A DNA stretch of 64,000 bases from positions 620,001 to 684,000 of the forward strand of contig CANKYU010000003.1 of the NCBI GenBank assembly GCA_947488295.1, written 5' to 3'. The notes beneath the pieces were generated by a model. The model had not been told where the DNA came from. It made no database searches and worked only from the letters and a program-made list of their open reading frames with translations. Below are positions 17,984 through 28,330 of this stretch, piece by piece; position 1 is the first letter of the stretch, and each line of letters opens with the position of its first letter. The stretch is from an uncultured Anderseniella sp. Its GTDB lineage: Bacteria; Pseudomonadota; Alphaproteobacteria; Rhizobiales; Aestuariivirgaceae. A program made the translations under genes and the position numbers.

Positions 17984-19137
17984 GCACACAAGATCAAACC
18001 AGCTTCGGGCAAACCGAAGAGCGCACCATGTTGCGCGACACGCTGCGGCGGTTCCTGTCGGATGTGTATTCGGACGAGCAGCGTAATGTATCGCTGGCGA
18101 CCGAGCACGGAATGTCGCGCGAGATCTGGTTGCAGCTGGCCGAACTGGGTGTGGTGCACGCCTTGTTCGCAGAACATGTCGGCGGGCTGGGCGGCCACGG
18201 TTATGATATTGCCACGGTGTTTGAGGAAATCGGCCGGGCTGGTGTGGTTGAACCGCTGCTCGAAAACGCGATCCTTGCCGGCGGGTTGATCGCCGATCTG
18301 GGAACTGATGACCAGCGCGCAGTGCTGGACGCTGTTATGTCAGGCGGGCATCAACTCGCCTTCGCCCATGGCGAACCGCACAGCCGGTATGAGATGTCCC
18401 GGGTTTCAACTGCTGCGAAAGCGGTCGGGCAGGGAATTGTGCTGAACGGGCGCAAGGCCGTGGTCTCAAACGGAGAAGCAGCACAGACACTGGTCGTAAG
18501 TGCGCGTACTGCCGGTGAGGATGATGCAGAAGATGGTATTTCGCTGTTTCTGATACCCGCAGACGCGCCGGGACTGTCGACACGCGAGTACCCCAAGATC
18601 GACGGTGGTTTCGCATGTGAGATTGATTTGCACGATGTGAAGGTACCGGACGACGCGTTGCTGGGCCGGTCCGGTGACGCGTTCCCGGCAATAGAGGCGC
18701 GCATGAGCATGGCGATCGCTGCAGTGTCGGCGGAAGCCCTGGGGGCGATGGAAACCGCCAGGCAGCTCACCGTAGACTATCTCAGGACCCGGACCCAGTT
18801 TGGCCGTCCCATCGGCAAGTTTCAGGTCTTGCAGCATCGCATGGCGGATATGCTGATCGAGATCGAACAGGCAAGATCAGCGGTTCTCAACCTGGCGGCT
18901 GCCCTGGACAAACCCCGTGATGTGCGCGAGCGCAATGCCAGCGCGACCAAAAATCTGATAGGTCGCGTCGGTCGGCTGGTAGCGGAAGAATGCATCCAGA
19001 TGCATGGCGGCATCGGCATGACACAGGAATATTCGCTGGCCCATTTTGCCCGCCGCCTGGTCATGGTGGATCATGAGTTTGGCGATACCGATCATCATCT
19101 GGAGCGCTTTATCGCGCTTTCTCAGGCTCGGGGTTGA
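17980..19137 (+). CDS. Acyl-CoA dehydrogenase, second subunit-like
   Basis: The 385-aa protein starts at a GTG overlapping the previous stop by four bases (GTGA), indicating translational coupling. It has the family's C-terminal features ('QMHGGIGMTQEYSLAHFARR') and 'TRTQFGRPIGKFQVLQHRMAD'. The middle domain is more divergent than in its partner. It probably pairs with the upstream enzyme in a heterodimer or heterotetramer (inference from pairing). Confidence 0.9.
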   Translation: MSTQDQTSFGQTEERTMLRDTLRRFLSDVYSDEQRNVSLATEHGMSREIWLQLAELGVVHALFAEHVGGLGGHGYDIATVFEEIGRAGVVEPLLENAILAGGLIADLGTDDQRAVLDAVMSGGHQLAFAHGEPHSRYEMSRVSTAAKAVGQGIVLNGRKAVVSNGEAAQTLVVSARTAGEDDAEDGISLFLIPADAPGLSTREYPKIDGGFACEIDLHDVKVPDDALLGRSGDAFPAIEARMSMAIAAVSAEALGAMETARQLTVDYLRTRTQFGRPIGKFQVLQHRMADMLIEIEQARSAVLNLAAALDKPRDVRERNASATKNLIGRVGRLVAEECIQMHGGIGMTQEYSLAHFARRLVMVDHEFGDTDHHLERFIALSQARG

Positions 19138-19141
19138 GATC

Positions 19142-19942
19142 ATGAACAATGAAAGAACCGCGTATTTCGAAGACCTCGGCGACCGGCTGGTTATCTACAA
19201 CGCCAATGTCGCCAATCGAAATGCGATCACGCTGGAACTTTACGACGTCATTTCCAAGGCGCTCGGCCTGGCCAGTGAAACCGATCGGATAAAGTCCGTG
19301 ATTTTTACAGGCGCAGGATCGTTCTTCTGTGCCGGCGGCGATCTCAACCGGATCAGGACGCGTCGCTTTGAACCTCTTGAGGACCGCAAGGCTCACATCG
19401 AGAGCCTGCATGACATTGTTCGAAAGTTCAGGTCTTGCCCCAAGCCGGTGATCGCTGCGGTCGAAGGCGGTGCTGCAGGTGCCGGTGTCTCGCTGGCCTA
19501 TGCCTGCGACTTTGTCGTGGCAGGCAAGGACGCCATGTTCACGGTTTCCTATGTCAGGGTCGGGCTGACCCCGGACGGCGGCATAACCCACCGACTGATG
19601 AAGATGTTGCCGCGGCCCCTGGTCAATGAACTTTGCCTGTTTGCCGAACCCATTGCTGCACAACGCCTGTATCAGCTGGGCGCCCTGAACCGGTTGAGTG
19701 AGCCGGGCGAAGCCATGTCACAGGCCACCAAAATTGCTGATCGCCTGGCGACATCACCAACCAGCGCGCTGTCGCGCATCAAGCAGTTATTGAACGAAGC
19801 AGAGCATTCCACGTTCGCGGAGCAGATGGACCTGGAAAGGGACCACATGGCCGCAGCCGTCGCAGAAGCTCCGGCGGTAGAAGGGATCACTGCATTTTTT
19901 GACAAGCGCAAACCTGATTTTACCAAGCCTGGCGACAGCTGA
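19142..19942 (+). CDS. Enoyl-CoA hydratase/isomerase family protein
   Basis: The 266-aa crotonase has oxyanion-hole segments 'GAGSFFCAGGDLNRI' and 'VIAAVEGGAAGAGVSLAYAC'. I place the start at the ATG at 19142, just after the upstream stop at 19137; an upstream in-frame start would run 32 residues through the preceding gene. Its stop overlaps the next ATG (TGATG). It would act after the two acyl-CoA dehydrogenases in a beta-oxidation-type sequence. Confidence 0.9.
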   Translation: MNNERTAYFEDLGDRLVIYNANVANRNAITLELYDVISKALGLASETDRIKSVIFTGAGSFFCAGGDLNRIRTRRFEPLEDRKAHIESLHDIVRKFRSCPKPVIAAVEGGAAGAGVSLAYACDFVVAGKDAMFTVSYVRVGLTPDGGITHRLMKMLPRPLVNELCLFAEPIAAQRLYQLGALNRLSEPGEAMSQATKIADRLATSPTSALSRIKQLLNEAEHSTFAEQMDLERDHMAAAVAEAPAVEGITAFFDKRKPDFTKPGDS

Positions 19943-20937
19943 TGCCGGTGCGATTTGAGACGCAGGTCAGCCGCACGTTCGGCATTCGTGTGCCCATCGT
20001 TGCAGGCGGACTGATGTGGTTGGCGGATGCGGACTATGTCGCCGCCGCCGCCCATGCCGGCATCATATCCTTCATTACGGCCGCCAGTTTTCCTGATCCT
20101 GACGATCTCCGCGCCCAGATACGCAAATGCCGTGAGTTGTGCGACGGCAGGCCGTTCGGCGTAAATGTCTCAATGTTGCCGAAGCTCGTGCAGGGCGAGA
20201 AGACGCTGGAGGTTTTTCAGCTGATCGTCGATGAGGGCGTTCGCTTCGTTGAAACATCGGGACGCAACCCTGAGGCTTATGTGCCGATGCTGAAAGATGC
20301 CGGCATCGTCATATTGCACAAGGTTCCAAGTGTCCGCTTTGCGGTGAAGGCACAGAGTGTCGGCGTCGACATGGTGTCCATCGTCGGTGCCGAGTGTGGC
20401 GGGCATCCCGGGCTGGACATGATCGGCACCATGGTCAATGGCGCACTGGCGCAGCAGCGCCTGGAAATTCCATATCTGATTGGCGGCGGCATCGGCACCG
20501 GCTCGCAACTGGTCGCGGCCCTGGCCATGGGAGCGGATGGCGTTGTTATGGGAACCCGGTTTCTGGTCGCCGAGGAGATCAAGGCTCATACCGGCTACAA
20601 GCAGACACTGATTGACGCGTCCGAGCGCGACACGGCGCTGACCATGGCAAGTGTGCGCAATACAGTCCGCACATTGCGCAATGAAACCACTGATCTGGTG
20701 TTGCGCATGGAAGCCGAAAATCCGGATATCAGGATTGAAGATCTGCTGCCACATGTATCCGGCAAGATCGGCCGCCAGGCCTATGAAACAGGCGACACAT
20801 CCAAAGGCCTCTTGTCTGCCGGTCACGCTCTGGGGTTCCTGCACGAGGTGGCCCCCATGGCCGAGATCGTCAAGCAACTGGAACGCGAGGCAGTCGAGGC
20901 TCAAAACCGGCTGGCATCAGTTATCAGCGATCACTGA
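19942..20937 (+). CDS. Nitronate monooxygenase (2-nitropropane dioxygenase family)
   Basis: The 331-aa FMN protein has TIM-barrel motifs 'VPIVAGGLMWLADADYVAAA', 'GVDMVSIVGAECGGHPG', 'IPYLIGGGIGTGSQLVAAL' and 'MGADGVVMGTRFL'. Members oxidise alkyl nitronates; some fold relatives act as enoyl-ACP or other flavin reductases, so the reaction is not certain. It is the last gene of the acyl-CoA operon (one-base overlap with the hydratase), suggesting a nitro- or unusual acyl substrate, or simply a flavin step in this pathway. Confidence 0.88.
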   Translation: MPVRFETQVSRTFGIRVPIVAGGLMWLADADYVAAAAHAGIISFITAASFPDPDDLRAQIRKCRELCDGRPFGVNVSMLPKLVQGEKTLEVFQLIVDEGVRFVETSGRNPEAYVPMLKDAGIVILHKVPSVRFAVKAQSVGVDMVSIVGAECGGHPGLDMIGTMVNGALAQQRLEIPYLIGGGIGTGSQLVAALAMGADGVVMGTRFLVAEEIKAHTGYKQTLIDASERDTALTMASVRNTVRTLRNETTDLVLRMEAENPDIRIEDLLPHVSGKIGRQAYETGDTSKGLLSAGHALGFLHEVAPMAEIVKQLEREAVEAQNRLASVISDH

Positions 20938-20964
20938 TTACTCCGTGTGCTGCAACCGAAGTGA

Positions 20965-21327
20965 TCAAGTCAGGTTGTTCTCAGCCTTGCCGATATAGAC
21001 GGCGAGCAGGGCGCCATTTTCCGAATGGGAAGAATGCTGCGTGCCTTTTTTCAGCCAGACCAGATCACCTGTCCTGTAGACATATCCGTCATTGTCGACA
21101 AGTTCACCTTCGAGCACCAGGAACTCCTCATCCTGTGTGTGTTCATGCGGCGTTGTGGTTGTGCCTGGCTGCATCCGGTAGACGTGAAAGCCGACCCCCA
21201 ACTGCTCATGGGCGTTTATTTGCAGGGCACTCTCATGCGACGAAGGCGCAGCCTCTCCGCCGAACGGTTTGAAGTCATCCTTGTAAATATTGACGACACG
21301 ACGGTCTTCGCTCTGAATTTTTTGCAT
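20965..21327 (-). CDS. Small cupin-domain protein
   Basis: This 120-aa single-domain cupin has the metal-binding motif 1 'PGTTTTPHEHTQDEEFLVLEGE' region (two His and a Glu) and a second motif around 'GTQHSSHSE'. The ATG at 21327 starts the conserved part; a longer start would add 25 residues of low-complexity sequence. It is divergent from the TMAO demethylase gene and may be an accessory enzyme or sensor of the amine pathway. The function is unknown. Confidence 0.8.
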   Translation of the reverse strand: MQKIQSEDRRVVNIYKDDFKPFGGEAAPSSHESALQINAHEQLGVGFHVYRMQPGTTTTPHEHTQDEEFLVLEGELVDNDGYVYRTGDLVWLKKGTQHSSHSENGALLAVYIGKAENNLT

Positions 21328-21620
21328 CGGTTTTTCTACCCTGGTTGCAGCAAGTCGGGATTTGAGTGCGGTCGATTTTGATATGGCTGCGCAAGGCAGC
21401 ACAAGGTGTCAGCTTGCCGCAAAACCGGCGATGATTGCAAATACAATGGCAGGATAAAACCGCCCCAAACAATCGGCTTTGTGTCCTGAAACGGCAATGA
21501 AATGGCCAGAAACAACTTGTGACGGATACGGCCGGGGGTTATTCTTTGGGATGAATTTTTATTCCACACATGCAAGTGCAGATCGGCTTTTGCGTCCCGT
21601 TGTGGTGTGAGGAACAAAGC

Positions 21621-23990
21621 ATGCTGGAAACCGATTATCCGGACGTCAAGGCGGGCCCGCCCGTTCCAGGCAGTGTCATTCAGCCTGGGGTTTTCTCGAT
21701 GCCGCCAGGCACTGAACGATATGTGGTTCAAGGTGCCGGCGCCGTATTGTTCCCGGTGGAGCAGGGCGACCGGTTTACTGTCATCAATGACGAAGGCGGC
21801 CAGGTTTGCGAAGTCGTGGCCGCGGACAAGAACGGCACCATTGATGCAGGCGTGCTTGGCAAAAAGCCAAACGCCGATGCAGCAGGTCTGAAGGCGCTGC
21901 TGGCGGGAGCCGACCACAGCCTGCGCGGCCTGCGCATGGGGCTGGAAAGCCGGGGTATTGACCTTGCCGGCGCTGGTGCCGTCAGTTTTTTCAGTGACAC
22001 GACCCGCCACGGTGAGGAAATCGAGTTGTCCGTTCAGCGCGACGGGGTGGTGGTGGTTGCTGCCCCCGGCGGCGCCATGGATATGCAAGCGCAGGACACG
22101 TCAACTCCGCTCACGGTGATGGTGACACGGGCGGTTGTTAAGTCCCATGCGAAGTTCGAACTGCCTGACCCGTTGGCTGATCCTGTGCTTGATCTTCGCG
22201 TTGAGACCAGAACCGCGAAAAGTTTCTTTGTGAAGGCTGGCAACTTCATCCAGATTCTGGATGTCGACGGCCGCCAGTGTACGGATTTCCAGTGCTTTGC
22301 AGCGCGCAAGCTCGACAAGGGCACTGAGCACGCGCTTGACGTGACCACCACGCGCACGCTCATGGGCCATGCCTATCCGATGCCCGGGCTGCATGCGAAA
22401 TATTATGATCAGGACATGTTGCCGCTGGTCGAAGTGGTTCAGGATACTGTTGGCAGGCATGACGCATTCGCGCTGGCTTGCGCTGCAAAATACTATGATG
22501 ACATCGGGTATCCCGGGCATGCCAATTGTTCCGACAATTTTAACGGCGCGCTGGCCGAGCACGGCGTTACGGCACGGGCCGGATGGATGGCCATCAACTT
22601 CTTTTTCAACACCGGACTTGATGATCACGGTGTGATGTTCGCCGACGAGCCCTGGTCGCGACCTGGCGACTATGTGTTGCTGCGGGCGCTGACTGACTTG
22701 ATCTGCGTGAGTTCAGCGTGCCCGGATGACACGTCACCTGCCAATGGATGGAACCCCACAGACATTCACGTGCGCACCTACTCAGGCGAAGAGAAGTTTT
22801 CCCGCGCGATTGCCATGCGTACGACACCAGATTCGGAACCGAAAATGACCAAGCAGACGGCCTTCCATTCCAGCTTCGAAAAGCACACCCGCAACTTCGT
22901 CGAGTACAAGGGATACTGGCTGGCCAACTGTTTTTCGAAATCGGGTCCGATTGACGAGTACTGGGCATGCCGGGAAAAAGCGGTCGTGGTCGATCTGTCA
23001 CCGCTGCGCAAGTTCGAAATTACCGGACCGGACAGCGAAGCCCTGATGCAGTACACACTGACCCGCAATGTTGCAAAACTGGCGGTTGGCGAGGTTGTCT
23101 ATTCCGCCATGTGCTATGAACACGGCGGCATGATCGATGACGGCACGCTGCTGCGCCTGGGTCGGGATAATTTCCGCTGGATTGGCGGCGATGATTACGG
23201 TGGTGTGTGGTTGCGCGAAGTGGCCGATAAAATCGGTTTGACCGTCAATATCCGTTCATCAACCGACCAGATGCACAATGTCGCCGTTCAGGGTCCCGAA
23301 AGCCGGGATATTCTGAAAAAATTCGTCTGGACGCCGCCGCACCAGCCTGCTGTCGGCGAGCTGGAATGGTTCCGCTTTACCGTCGGGCGGGTGGGGGACG
23401 ATCAGGGCGTGCCGATTGTGGTGTCGCGCACCGGATACACCGGTGAACTCGGTTATGAAATCTGGTGCCATCCCAAGGATGCCGAGACGGTGTTCGATGC
23501 GCTCTGGGAAGCCGGCCAACCGCATGGGCTTACCCCGATGGGACTTGAAGCACTGGATATGGTGCGCATCGAGGCCGGGCTGATATTCGCCGGCGCTGAA
23601 TTTTCCGATCAGACAGACCCGTTTGAAGCCGGTATCGGGTTCACGGTGCCGCTGAAATCCAAGACCGATGATTTCATCGGACGCGAGGCGCTGATCCGGC
23701 GCAAGGAGACCCCGGCGCGCAAGCTGGTCGGGCTGGACATAGAAAGTGCAGTCGATGTCGGGCATGGCGATTGTTTACATGTTGGCCGTGCCCAGGTCGG
23801 CGAGATCACATCGTCCATGCGCTCTCCCATCCTGAAAAAGAACATTGCATTGGCGCGGGTTGATGTGGTGCACAGCGATGTGGGAACCAGGGTGGAAGTC
23901 GGCAAGCTCGACGGTCACCAGAAACGCCTGCCGGCTACGGTCGTGCCGTTTGCGCACTACGATCCGAAGAAGACACGGCCGCGGTCCTAG
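21621..23990 (+). CDS. tdm: Trimethylamine N-oxide demethylase (DUF1989-GcvT fusion)
   Basis: Tdm splits trimethylamine N-oxide into dimethylamine and formaldehyde, the latter passed to tetrahydrofolate. The 789-aa protein has an N-terminal DUF1989 half (to ~residue 405) with cysteines likely to bind metal at 220, 225, 303 and 367, and the DUF1989 signatures 'CSDNFN' and 'NGWNPTDIHV'. The C-terminal half is a GcvT aminomethyltransferase domain ('RKFEITGPDSEALMQY', 'GYTGELGYEIW', 'TPMGLEALDMVRIEAG'), the tetrahydrofolate-binding part. This architecture is that of characterised Tdm. I choose the ATG at 21621, with GAGGAA 7 nt upstream, over one at 21570 with none. TMA monooxygenase and a TMAO-type transporter lie next door. 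Confidence 0.9.
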   Translation: MLETDYPDVKAGPPVPGSVIQPGVFSMPPGTERYVVQGAGAVLFPVEQGDRFTVINDEGGQVCEVVAADKNGTIDAGVLGKKPNADAAGLKALLAGADHSLRGLRMGLESRGIDLAGAGAVSFFSDTTRHGEEIELSVQRDGVVVVAAPGGAMDMQAQDTSTPLTVMVTRAVVKSHAKFELPDPLADPVLDLRVETRTAKSFFVKAGNFIQILDVDGRQCTDFQCFAARKLDKGTEHALDVTTTRTLMGHAYPMPGLHAKYYDQDMLPLVEVVQDTVGRHDAFALACAAKYYDDIGYPGHANCSDNFNGALAEHGVTARAGWMAINFFFNTGLDDHGVMFADEPWSRPGDYVLLRALTDLICVSSACPDDTSPANGWNPTDIHVRTYSGEEKFSRAIAMRTTPDSEPKMTKQTAFHSSFEKHTRNFVEYKGYWLANCFSKSGPIDEYWACREKAVVVDLSPLRKFEITGPDSEALMQYTLTRNVAKLAVGEVVYSAMCYEHGGMIDDGTLLRLGRDNFRWIGGDDYGGVWLREVADKIGLTVNIRSSTDQMHNVAVQGPESRDILKKFVWTPPHQPAVGELEWFRFTVGRVGDDQGVPIVVSRTGYTGELGYEIWCHPKDAETVFDALWEAGQPHGLTPMGLEALDMVRIEAGLIFAGAEFSDQTDPFEAGIGFTVPLKSKTDDFIGREALIRRKETPARKLVGLDIESAVDVGHGDCLHVGRAQVGEITSSMRSPILKKNIALARVDVVHSDVGTRVEVGKLDGHQKRLPATVVPFAHYDPKKTRPRS

Positions 23991-24008
23991 ACCTGTACCG
24001 GTCTGGCG

Positions 24009-24797
24009 TCAGTTGTTTGTAGCCAACTGCAATTGCTCGTCTATTGGATACATGGTGATCACGGGCGACATTTCCCTGAGCAGCTTGTTGCGGATTGCCA
24101 CTGCAAAAGCGTCAAAATCCACTGCCTTGACCACGAACGCGCCGGGGCCGGAGATGACCTCGGCGCGGTAGTACTGATGCAGCTTCCAGTTGTCGGTGAG
24201 AATGGCGAGGCCGTTTATCGTCACGCCTTGTGCCCTGGCCAGTTCGCGCGCATCGGGCAGGGTGAAGGCTTTCTTGAACCATGGGTCGGTTTCGACCCCG
24301 TCGCCTGAAACGTCCACCACTTTGCGGGTGCCGTTGAAGCTGTTGCTGCGGATCATCTCCAGCGCGTAGACGATACCGTCGCCTATCCCGGTTCCGCCGC
24401 CGCCCTTGCCCTGGCGCTTGGCGGCATTCGCCGGGTTGTTGAAGCTGAGCAGCCGTTGTGCAAACGCATCAATCGACCGGGGCGAATTCAACAGGTGCCA
24501 CTCTGTGGGATATTTCGGAAATGCCGCATCGGACCAGATCACGGCGGCGATCGCCACGCTTCCCGTCGGCCCGGAAAGGATGGCATGCTGCACGCTCGGG
24601 TCCCTTAGTGCAGCCGCCGTCCCGATGACCTGCAGCAGGAACTCATCGGAACTGATGCTGCCCGACCCATCCATCGCCAGCACGATTTCCAGGTCCACCT
24701 GCTGTGCCCGCGCTGTCGTCAAAGACAGGCAGGCAACAGCGATCAGAAACAGGAGCAATCGGCTGGCAAACCTTCGAACGCCTGCCAGCCGCAACAT
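24009..24797 (-). CDS. DUF1194 von Willebrand factor A-like periplasmic protein
   Basis: The 262-aa protein has a signal peptide (hydrophobic 'LLLFLIAVACLSLTTARA', cleavage before QQV) and a vWA-like domain with the metal-site motif 'AMDGSGSISSDEF' and a later 'VSGDGVETD', matching DUF1194. It follows tmm with only 3 bp between stop and start, so it belongs to the TMAO/TMA operon, and it is convergent with tdm. It is not a known component of TMA degradation. It might bind a protein partner in the periplasm; this is inference. Confidence 0.82.
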   Translation of the reverse strand: MLRLAGVRRFASRLLLFLIAVACLSLTTARAQQVDLEIVLAMDGSGSISSDEFLLQVIGTAAALRDPSVQHAILSGPTGSVAIAAVIWSDAAFPKYPTEWHLLNSPRSIDAFAQRLLSFNNPANAAKRQGKGGGGTGIGDGIVYALEMIRSNSFNGTRKVVDVSGDGVETDPWFKKAFTLPDARELARAQGVTINGLAILTDNWKLHQYYRAEVISGPGAFVVKAVDFDAFAVAIRNKLLREMSPVITMYPIDEQLQLATNN

Positions 24798-24800
24798 GGC

Positions 24801-26141
24801 TCAGTTCTCCAAGTACGACTCAAGTGAATCGTCGAGCGCATCTTTCCACGGTGTGTGATGGGCAGGTGCCATGGTGCCGGTAATCACCGACTTATAGCTG
24901 TTGTTGCGGAAGGTCATGATGTCCTGCTTCTTGTGTTTTTTCCACTGGAAGAAGGCCTCGTTGGCACCATCCACATCAAAGCTCGGATAGTCGGTTTCCG
25001 CGATCAGCTCTTTCACATAGTCGCCCTGGTAGCGAATGCAGGCATAATCGTCCTCATTGGCATCTTCACGGGTCACGCGGTCTTCAACGTCCGCCTGCAT
25101 GGCAGCCTTGTCTGGCAGGGCAATGCGGCCCATGATGACATCACGTGCCCACCAGGCCTGCGCATCGAACATGTTGAACGTGTACCACTGGTCCTGCATG
25201 CCCAGGTAGAACAGGGCCGGGTTGTGGACAAAGGCTACACCCTTGTAGAGATCAGCCGTTGCCAGCCGGTTGGCCGTATGCAGTTTCAGGTCTTCCGCCA
25301 TGAACGGGAAGTGGTGCTGGTAACCGGTGCACAGAATAATGGCATCGACATCCCTGGTGGTCCCGTCCTTGAACGTACATGTGTTGCCGTCGACCTTGGT
25401 CAGAAGTGGAACCTCGGCCCAGTTGTCCGGCCAGTCATAGCCCATGGCGGCTGTGCGGTGGCTGACGGTGATCGATTTGGCCCCGTACTTCCAGCATTGC
25501 GAACCGATGTCCTCTGCCGAATACGAAGTACCGATAATCAGAAGATCCTTGTCCTTGAATTCAACTGCATCGCGGAAATCATGGGCATGCAGTACCCTGC
25601 CATTGAAGCGATCCAGTCCGTCGAAATGTGGCACGTTCGGTGTTGAGAAATGGCCACTGGCACACACGACATTGTCGAAGGCTTCCGTGGTCACTTTGTC
25701 GTTCACCAGATCATGCGACATGACGTTGAACTTGCTTGTTGAAGCATCCCACTCAACATGACGCACCGGTGTGCGGAACCTGATCCATTTGCGTACATCG
25801 GCTTTTTCCACGCGACCCTGAATGTAGTCGAACAGGACAGCGCGCGGCGGGTAGGAAGCAATCTGCTTGCCGAAGTGTTCCTCGAAGGAATAATCGGCAA
25901 ACTCGAGACCTTCCTTGGGGCCGTTTGACCACAGATAGCGATACATCGAGCAGTGCACTGGCTCGCCATACTCGTCCAGTCCGGTGCGCCAGGTGTAGTT
26001 CCACAACCCGCCCCAGTTGTCCTGCTTTTCAAAACACACGATTTCGGGAATATCAGCACCTGCTTTTGCAGCAGATTGAAAAGCACGCAGCTGTGCCAGA
26101 CCCGATGGACCGGCACCAATAACGGCAACTCGTTTTGACAT
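24801..26141 (-). CDS. tmm: Trimethylamine monooxygenase (flavin-containing monooxygenase)
   Basis: Tmm oxidises trimethylamine to trimethylamine N-oxide with NADPH and O2. The 446-aa protein has the FAD motif 'GAGPSG' (residues 9-14), the NADPH site '[15 protein letters not shown]', the FMO-like '[12 protein letters not shown]', and long stretches recognisable from bacterial Tmm ('[20 protein letters not shown]', '[20 protein letters not shown]'). The length matches characterised Tmm (about 445-450). It lies downstream of the tmo transporter genes in one operon. Confidence 0.96.
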   Translation of the reverse strand: MSKRVAVIGAGPSGLAQLRAFQSAAKAGADIPEIVCFEKQDNWGGLWNYTWRTGLDEYGEPVHCSMYRYLWSNGPKEGLEFADYSFEEHFGKQIASYPPRAVLFDYIQGRVEKADVRKWIRFRTPVRHVEWDASTSKFNVMSHDLVNDKVTTEAFDNVVCASGHFSTPNVPHFDGLDRFNGRVLHAHDFRDAVEFKDKDLLIIGTSYSAEDIGSQCWKYGAKSITVSHRTAAMGYDWPDNWAEVPLLTKVDGNTCTFKDGTTRDVDAIILCTGYQHHFPFMAEDLKLHTANRLATADLYKGVAFVHNPALFYLGMQDQWYTFNMFDAQAWWARDVIMGRIALPDKAAMQADVEDRVTREDANEDDYACIRYQGDYVKELIAETDYPSFDVDGANEAFFQWKKHKKQDIMTFRNNSYKSVITGTMAPAHHTPWKDALDDSLESYLEN

Positions 26142-26155
26142 TGATTTTGCTCTCC

Positions 26156-28330
26156 TTAGTTTATACCCAACTGTTTCTTGCGTTCTGCTGCCCAGGCCTG
26201 GATGAGCCTGTCGGCGACAATGCCGATAACCGCGATGCCGAGGCCAGCCATGATGCCGCGGCCGGAATCGGAGGTCGGCAGGGCCCGGTAGATTTCCTGG
26301 CCCAGGTCGGAAGAACCGATCAGCGCGGTGATGGCGGTCATGGCCAGCGCCATCATGATGGTCTGGTTGATGCCGAGCATGATTTCAGGCAGCGCAATCG
26401 GCAGCTCCACTTTCCAAAGACGCTGCAACGGTGTGGTGCCGTTGGCGATCGAGGCTTCAATGGTAACTTCCGGAATGCGTTTGATGCCGAGATATGTATA
26501 GCGGATCGCTGGAACGGTGGCGTAAGCCAGAATGGCTATGACATTTGACAGGTCGCCGACTTTCAGCAACATGATGACCGGGATCAGATAGATGAAGGAC
26601 GGAAACGTCTGCAGTGTATCGCAGGTAGCCATGATGGGACGCGCTGCCCGTTCCGATCGCGAAGCCCAGATGCCGATCGGTACACCGATAAGCACACATA
26701 GAATGACGGCCGATGTGACGAGGTAGAGCGTCAGCATGCCTTGTTCCCAGTTGCCGGAAACAAGGATGACAGCGGTGATAAGGCCGGTGGTCAGCAATGT
26801 AGTGCGTATGCCTCCGAGCCAGTAGGCGGCGAGACCGACGACACCGATGACCGTGCTCCATGGCAGCCACAGGAAAAAATCCCGAAACGGAATCAGCATG
26901 TACACCGTAATGAAATCCCGCACCGGATTTATGTAGTCATAGGCATGTTTGGAAAACGCGCGCAGGGCAAAATCGATGTTGCGGCCGAGCGTGAAAGTGA
27001 AGGCGCGTGGATACTTTTCCACCATGGGAATGAACTGCGCCAGAAGGTAGGCCGCAACAGTGACGCCCAGGAAAAGCCACAAGTGCTTTCTGGCTCTCCA
27101 TCCGGTCTCGCGCGACGCCAGTTCGCCGGGTGCCCGGTTGGCATAGGCTTGCGTCAGGCGGTCGAGTACAACCGCCATCAGGACAATGGCCAGGCCTTGT
27201 TCAACGGCTGCGCCAAGGCGCAGTTGCTGTAGTGAGAACAGCAGTTTGTGGCCCAGTCCCTGCGCACCGACCATGGATGCGATCACCACCATGGCAAGTG
27301 TCTGCATGACGACCTGATTGACGCCCAGCATCAGGATGCGCTGGGACGAGGGCAGGGTGACTTTCCACAATAACTGCCGTGGTGTGCATCCCGACATGCG
27401 GCCCGATTCCTGAACATCGCTGGAGACCGTTTGAATGCCCAGTATGGTGCATCGGGCCATCGGTGGCATGGCGAAGATGACAGTGGCAATCATGGCCGGT
27501 ACCTGACCGGCGCCGAACAATACGACAACCGGCACCAGGTAGGCCATGTGCGGGGTTGCCTGCATGATGTCGAACATCGGCGAGATAATCGCCGCGGCGC
27601 GTTTTGACCGGGTGACCCAGATGCCGAGGCCAAGACCCAGCACCACTGCAAAGGGAACCGAAACCAGCACGATGGAGAACGTCTTCATCGAGTCGCGCCA
27701 CAAGCCCATGACGGCCAGGTATCCGATGCAACCGGCAGAAAACAGTGCCAGCTTCCAGCCGCCGATCCAGTGCCCCAGAATGCCGGCGCCGGCGACAATC
27801 ACTACCCAGGGCAACGCATCCAGTTTCTTGATGCCAAGCGCATCCATGGTCGTGCGCGGCAACTCATAGAGGCCGGACTGAATCACTACATTGTCGGCCA
27901 GCGTAATTGCCCAGATGGCGGCAACCGCAATAAGACATTTCTGCAGGCCAAATCGCTTGTGCAATACGGCCAGGCCGATGACCGGCATGAATATCCAGAA
28001 GATCGCAGGCAACTGCTTGGCTTTGATGCCGCGATACAGAATGTACTCAGCCCAGTCCAGCGGCTGTTCAAGCAGCCATGAGACAGATCGGGTCACCGTC
28101 TTGAACTTCAGCTGGCCTATCCCGGCTTCCTTGTCCAGCCATGTGAAGAATTCTGTGATCCGTTCCTTGATTGGCAGGATCCATTCCTGCGGCCAGACTT
28201 TCATGAAGTCGAGCACCAGGCTCAGCAACACGGTAAAGCAGATCATGGCCGCCATCTGCACCCAGAATGCGTTCAACCCGGGGACGCTGGATTGCGGTGT
28301 TTTGCCAACATCTGTTACCGCGCTGTTCAT
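26156..28330 (-). CDS. tmoW: TMAO/betaine-type ABC transporter, large two-domain permease
   Basis: The 724-aa inner-membrane protein contains two binding-protein-dependent permease domains. The EAA-type loops are visible as '[20 protein letters not shown]' in the first half and '[20 protein letters not shown]' in the second. Most relatives (ProW, OpuAB) have one domain; the doubled form is typical of the TMAO-transporter permease next to tmm. Its start overlaps the ATPase stop (ATGA) and tmm follows 14 bp later. The substrate is inferred from the neighbours. Confidence 0.88.
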   Translation of the reverse strand: MNSAVTDVGKTPQSSVPGLNAFWVQMAAMICFTVLLSLVLDFMKVWPQEWILPIKERITEFFTWLDKEAGIGQLKFKTVTRSVSWLLEQPLDWAEYILYRGIKAKQLPAIFWIFMPVIGLAVLHKRFGLQKCLIAVAAIWAITLADNVVIQSGLYELPRTTMDALGIKKLDALPWVVIVAGAGILGHWIGGWKLALFSAGCIGYLAVMGLWRDSMKTFSIVLVSVPFAVVLGLGLGIWVTRSKRAAAIISPMFDIMQATPHMAYLVPVVVLFGAGQVPAMIATVIFAMPPMARCTILGIQTVSSDVQESGRMSGCTPRQLLWKVTLPSSQRILMLGVNQVVMQTLAMVVIASMVGAQGLGHKLLFSLQQLRLGAAVEQGLAIVLMAVVLDRLTQAYANRAPGELASRETGWRARKHLWLFLGVTVAAYLLAQFIPMVEKYPRAFTFTLGRNIDFALRAFSKHAYDYINPVRDFITVYMLIPFRDFFLWLPWSTVIGVVGLAAYWLGGIRTTLLTTGLITAVILVSGNWEQGMLTLYLVTSAVILCVLIGVPIGIWASRSERAARPIMATCDTLQTFPSFIYLIPVIMLLKVGDLSNVIAILAYATVPAIRYTYLGIKRIPEVTIEASIANGTTPLQRLWKVELPIALPEIMLGINQTIMMALAMTAITALIGSSDLGQEIYRALPTSDSGRGIMAGLGIAVIGIVADRLIQAWAAERKKQLGIN

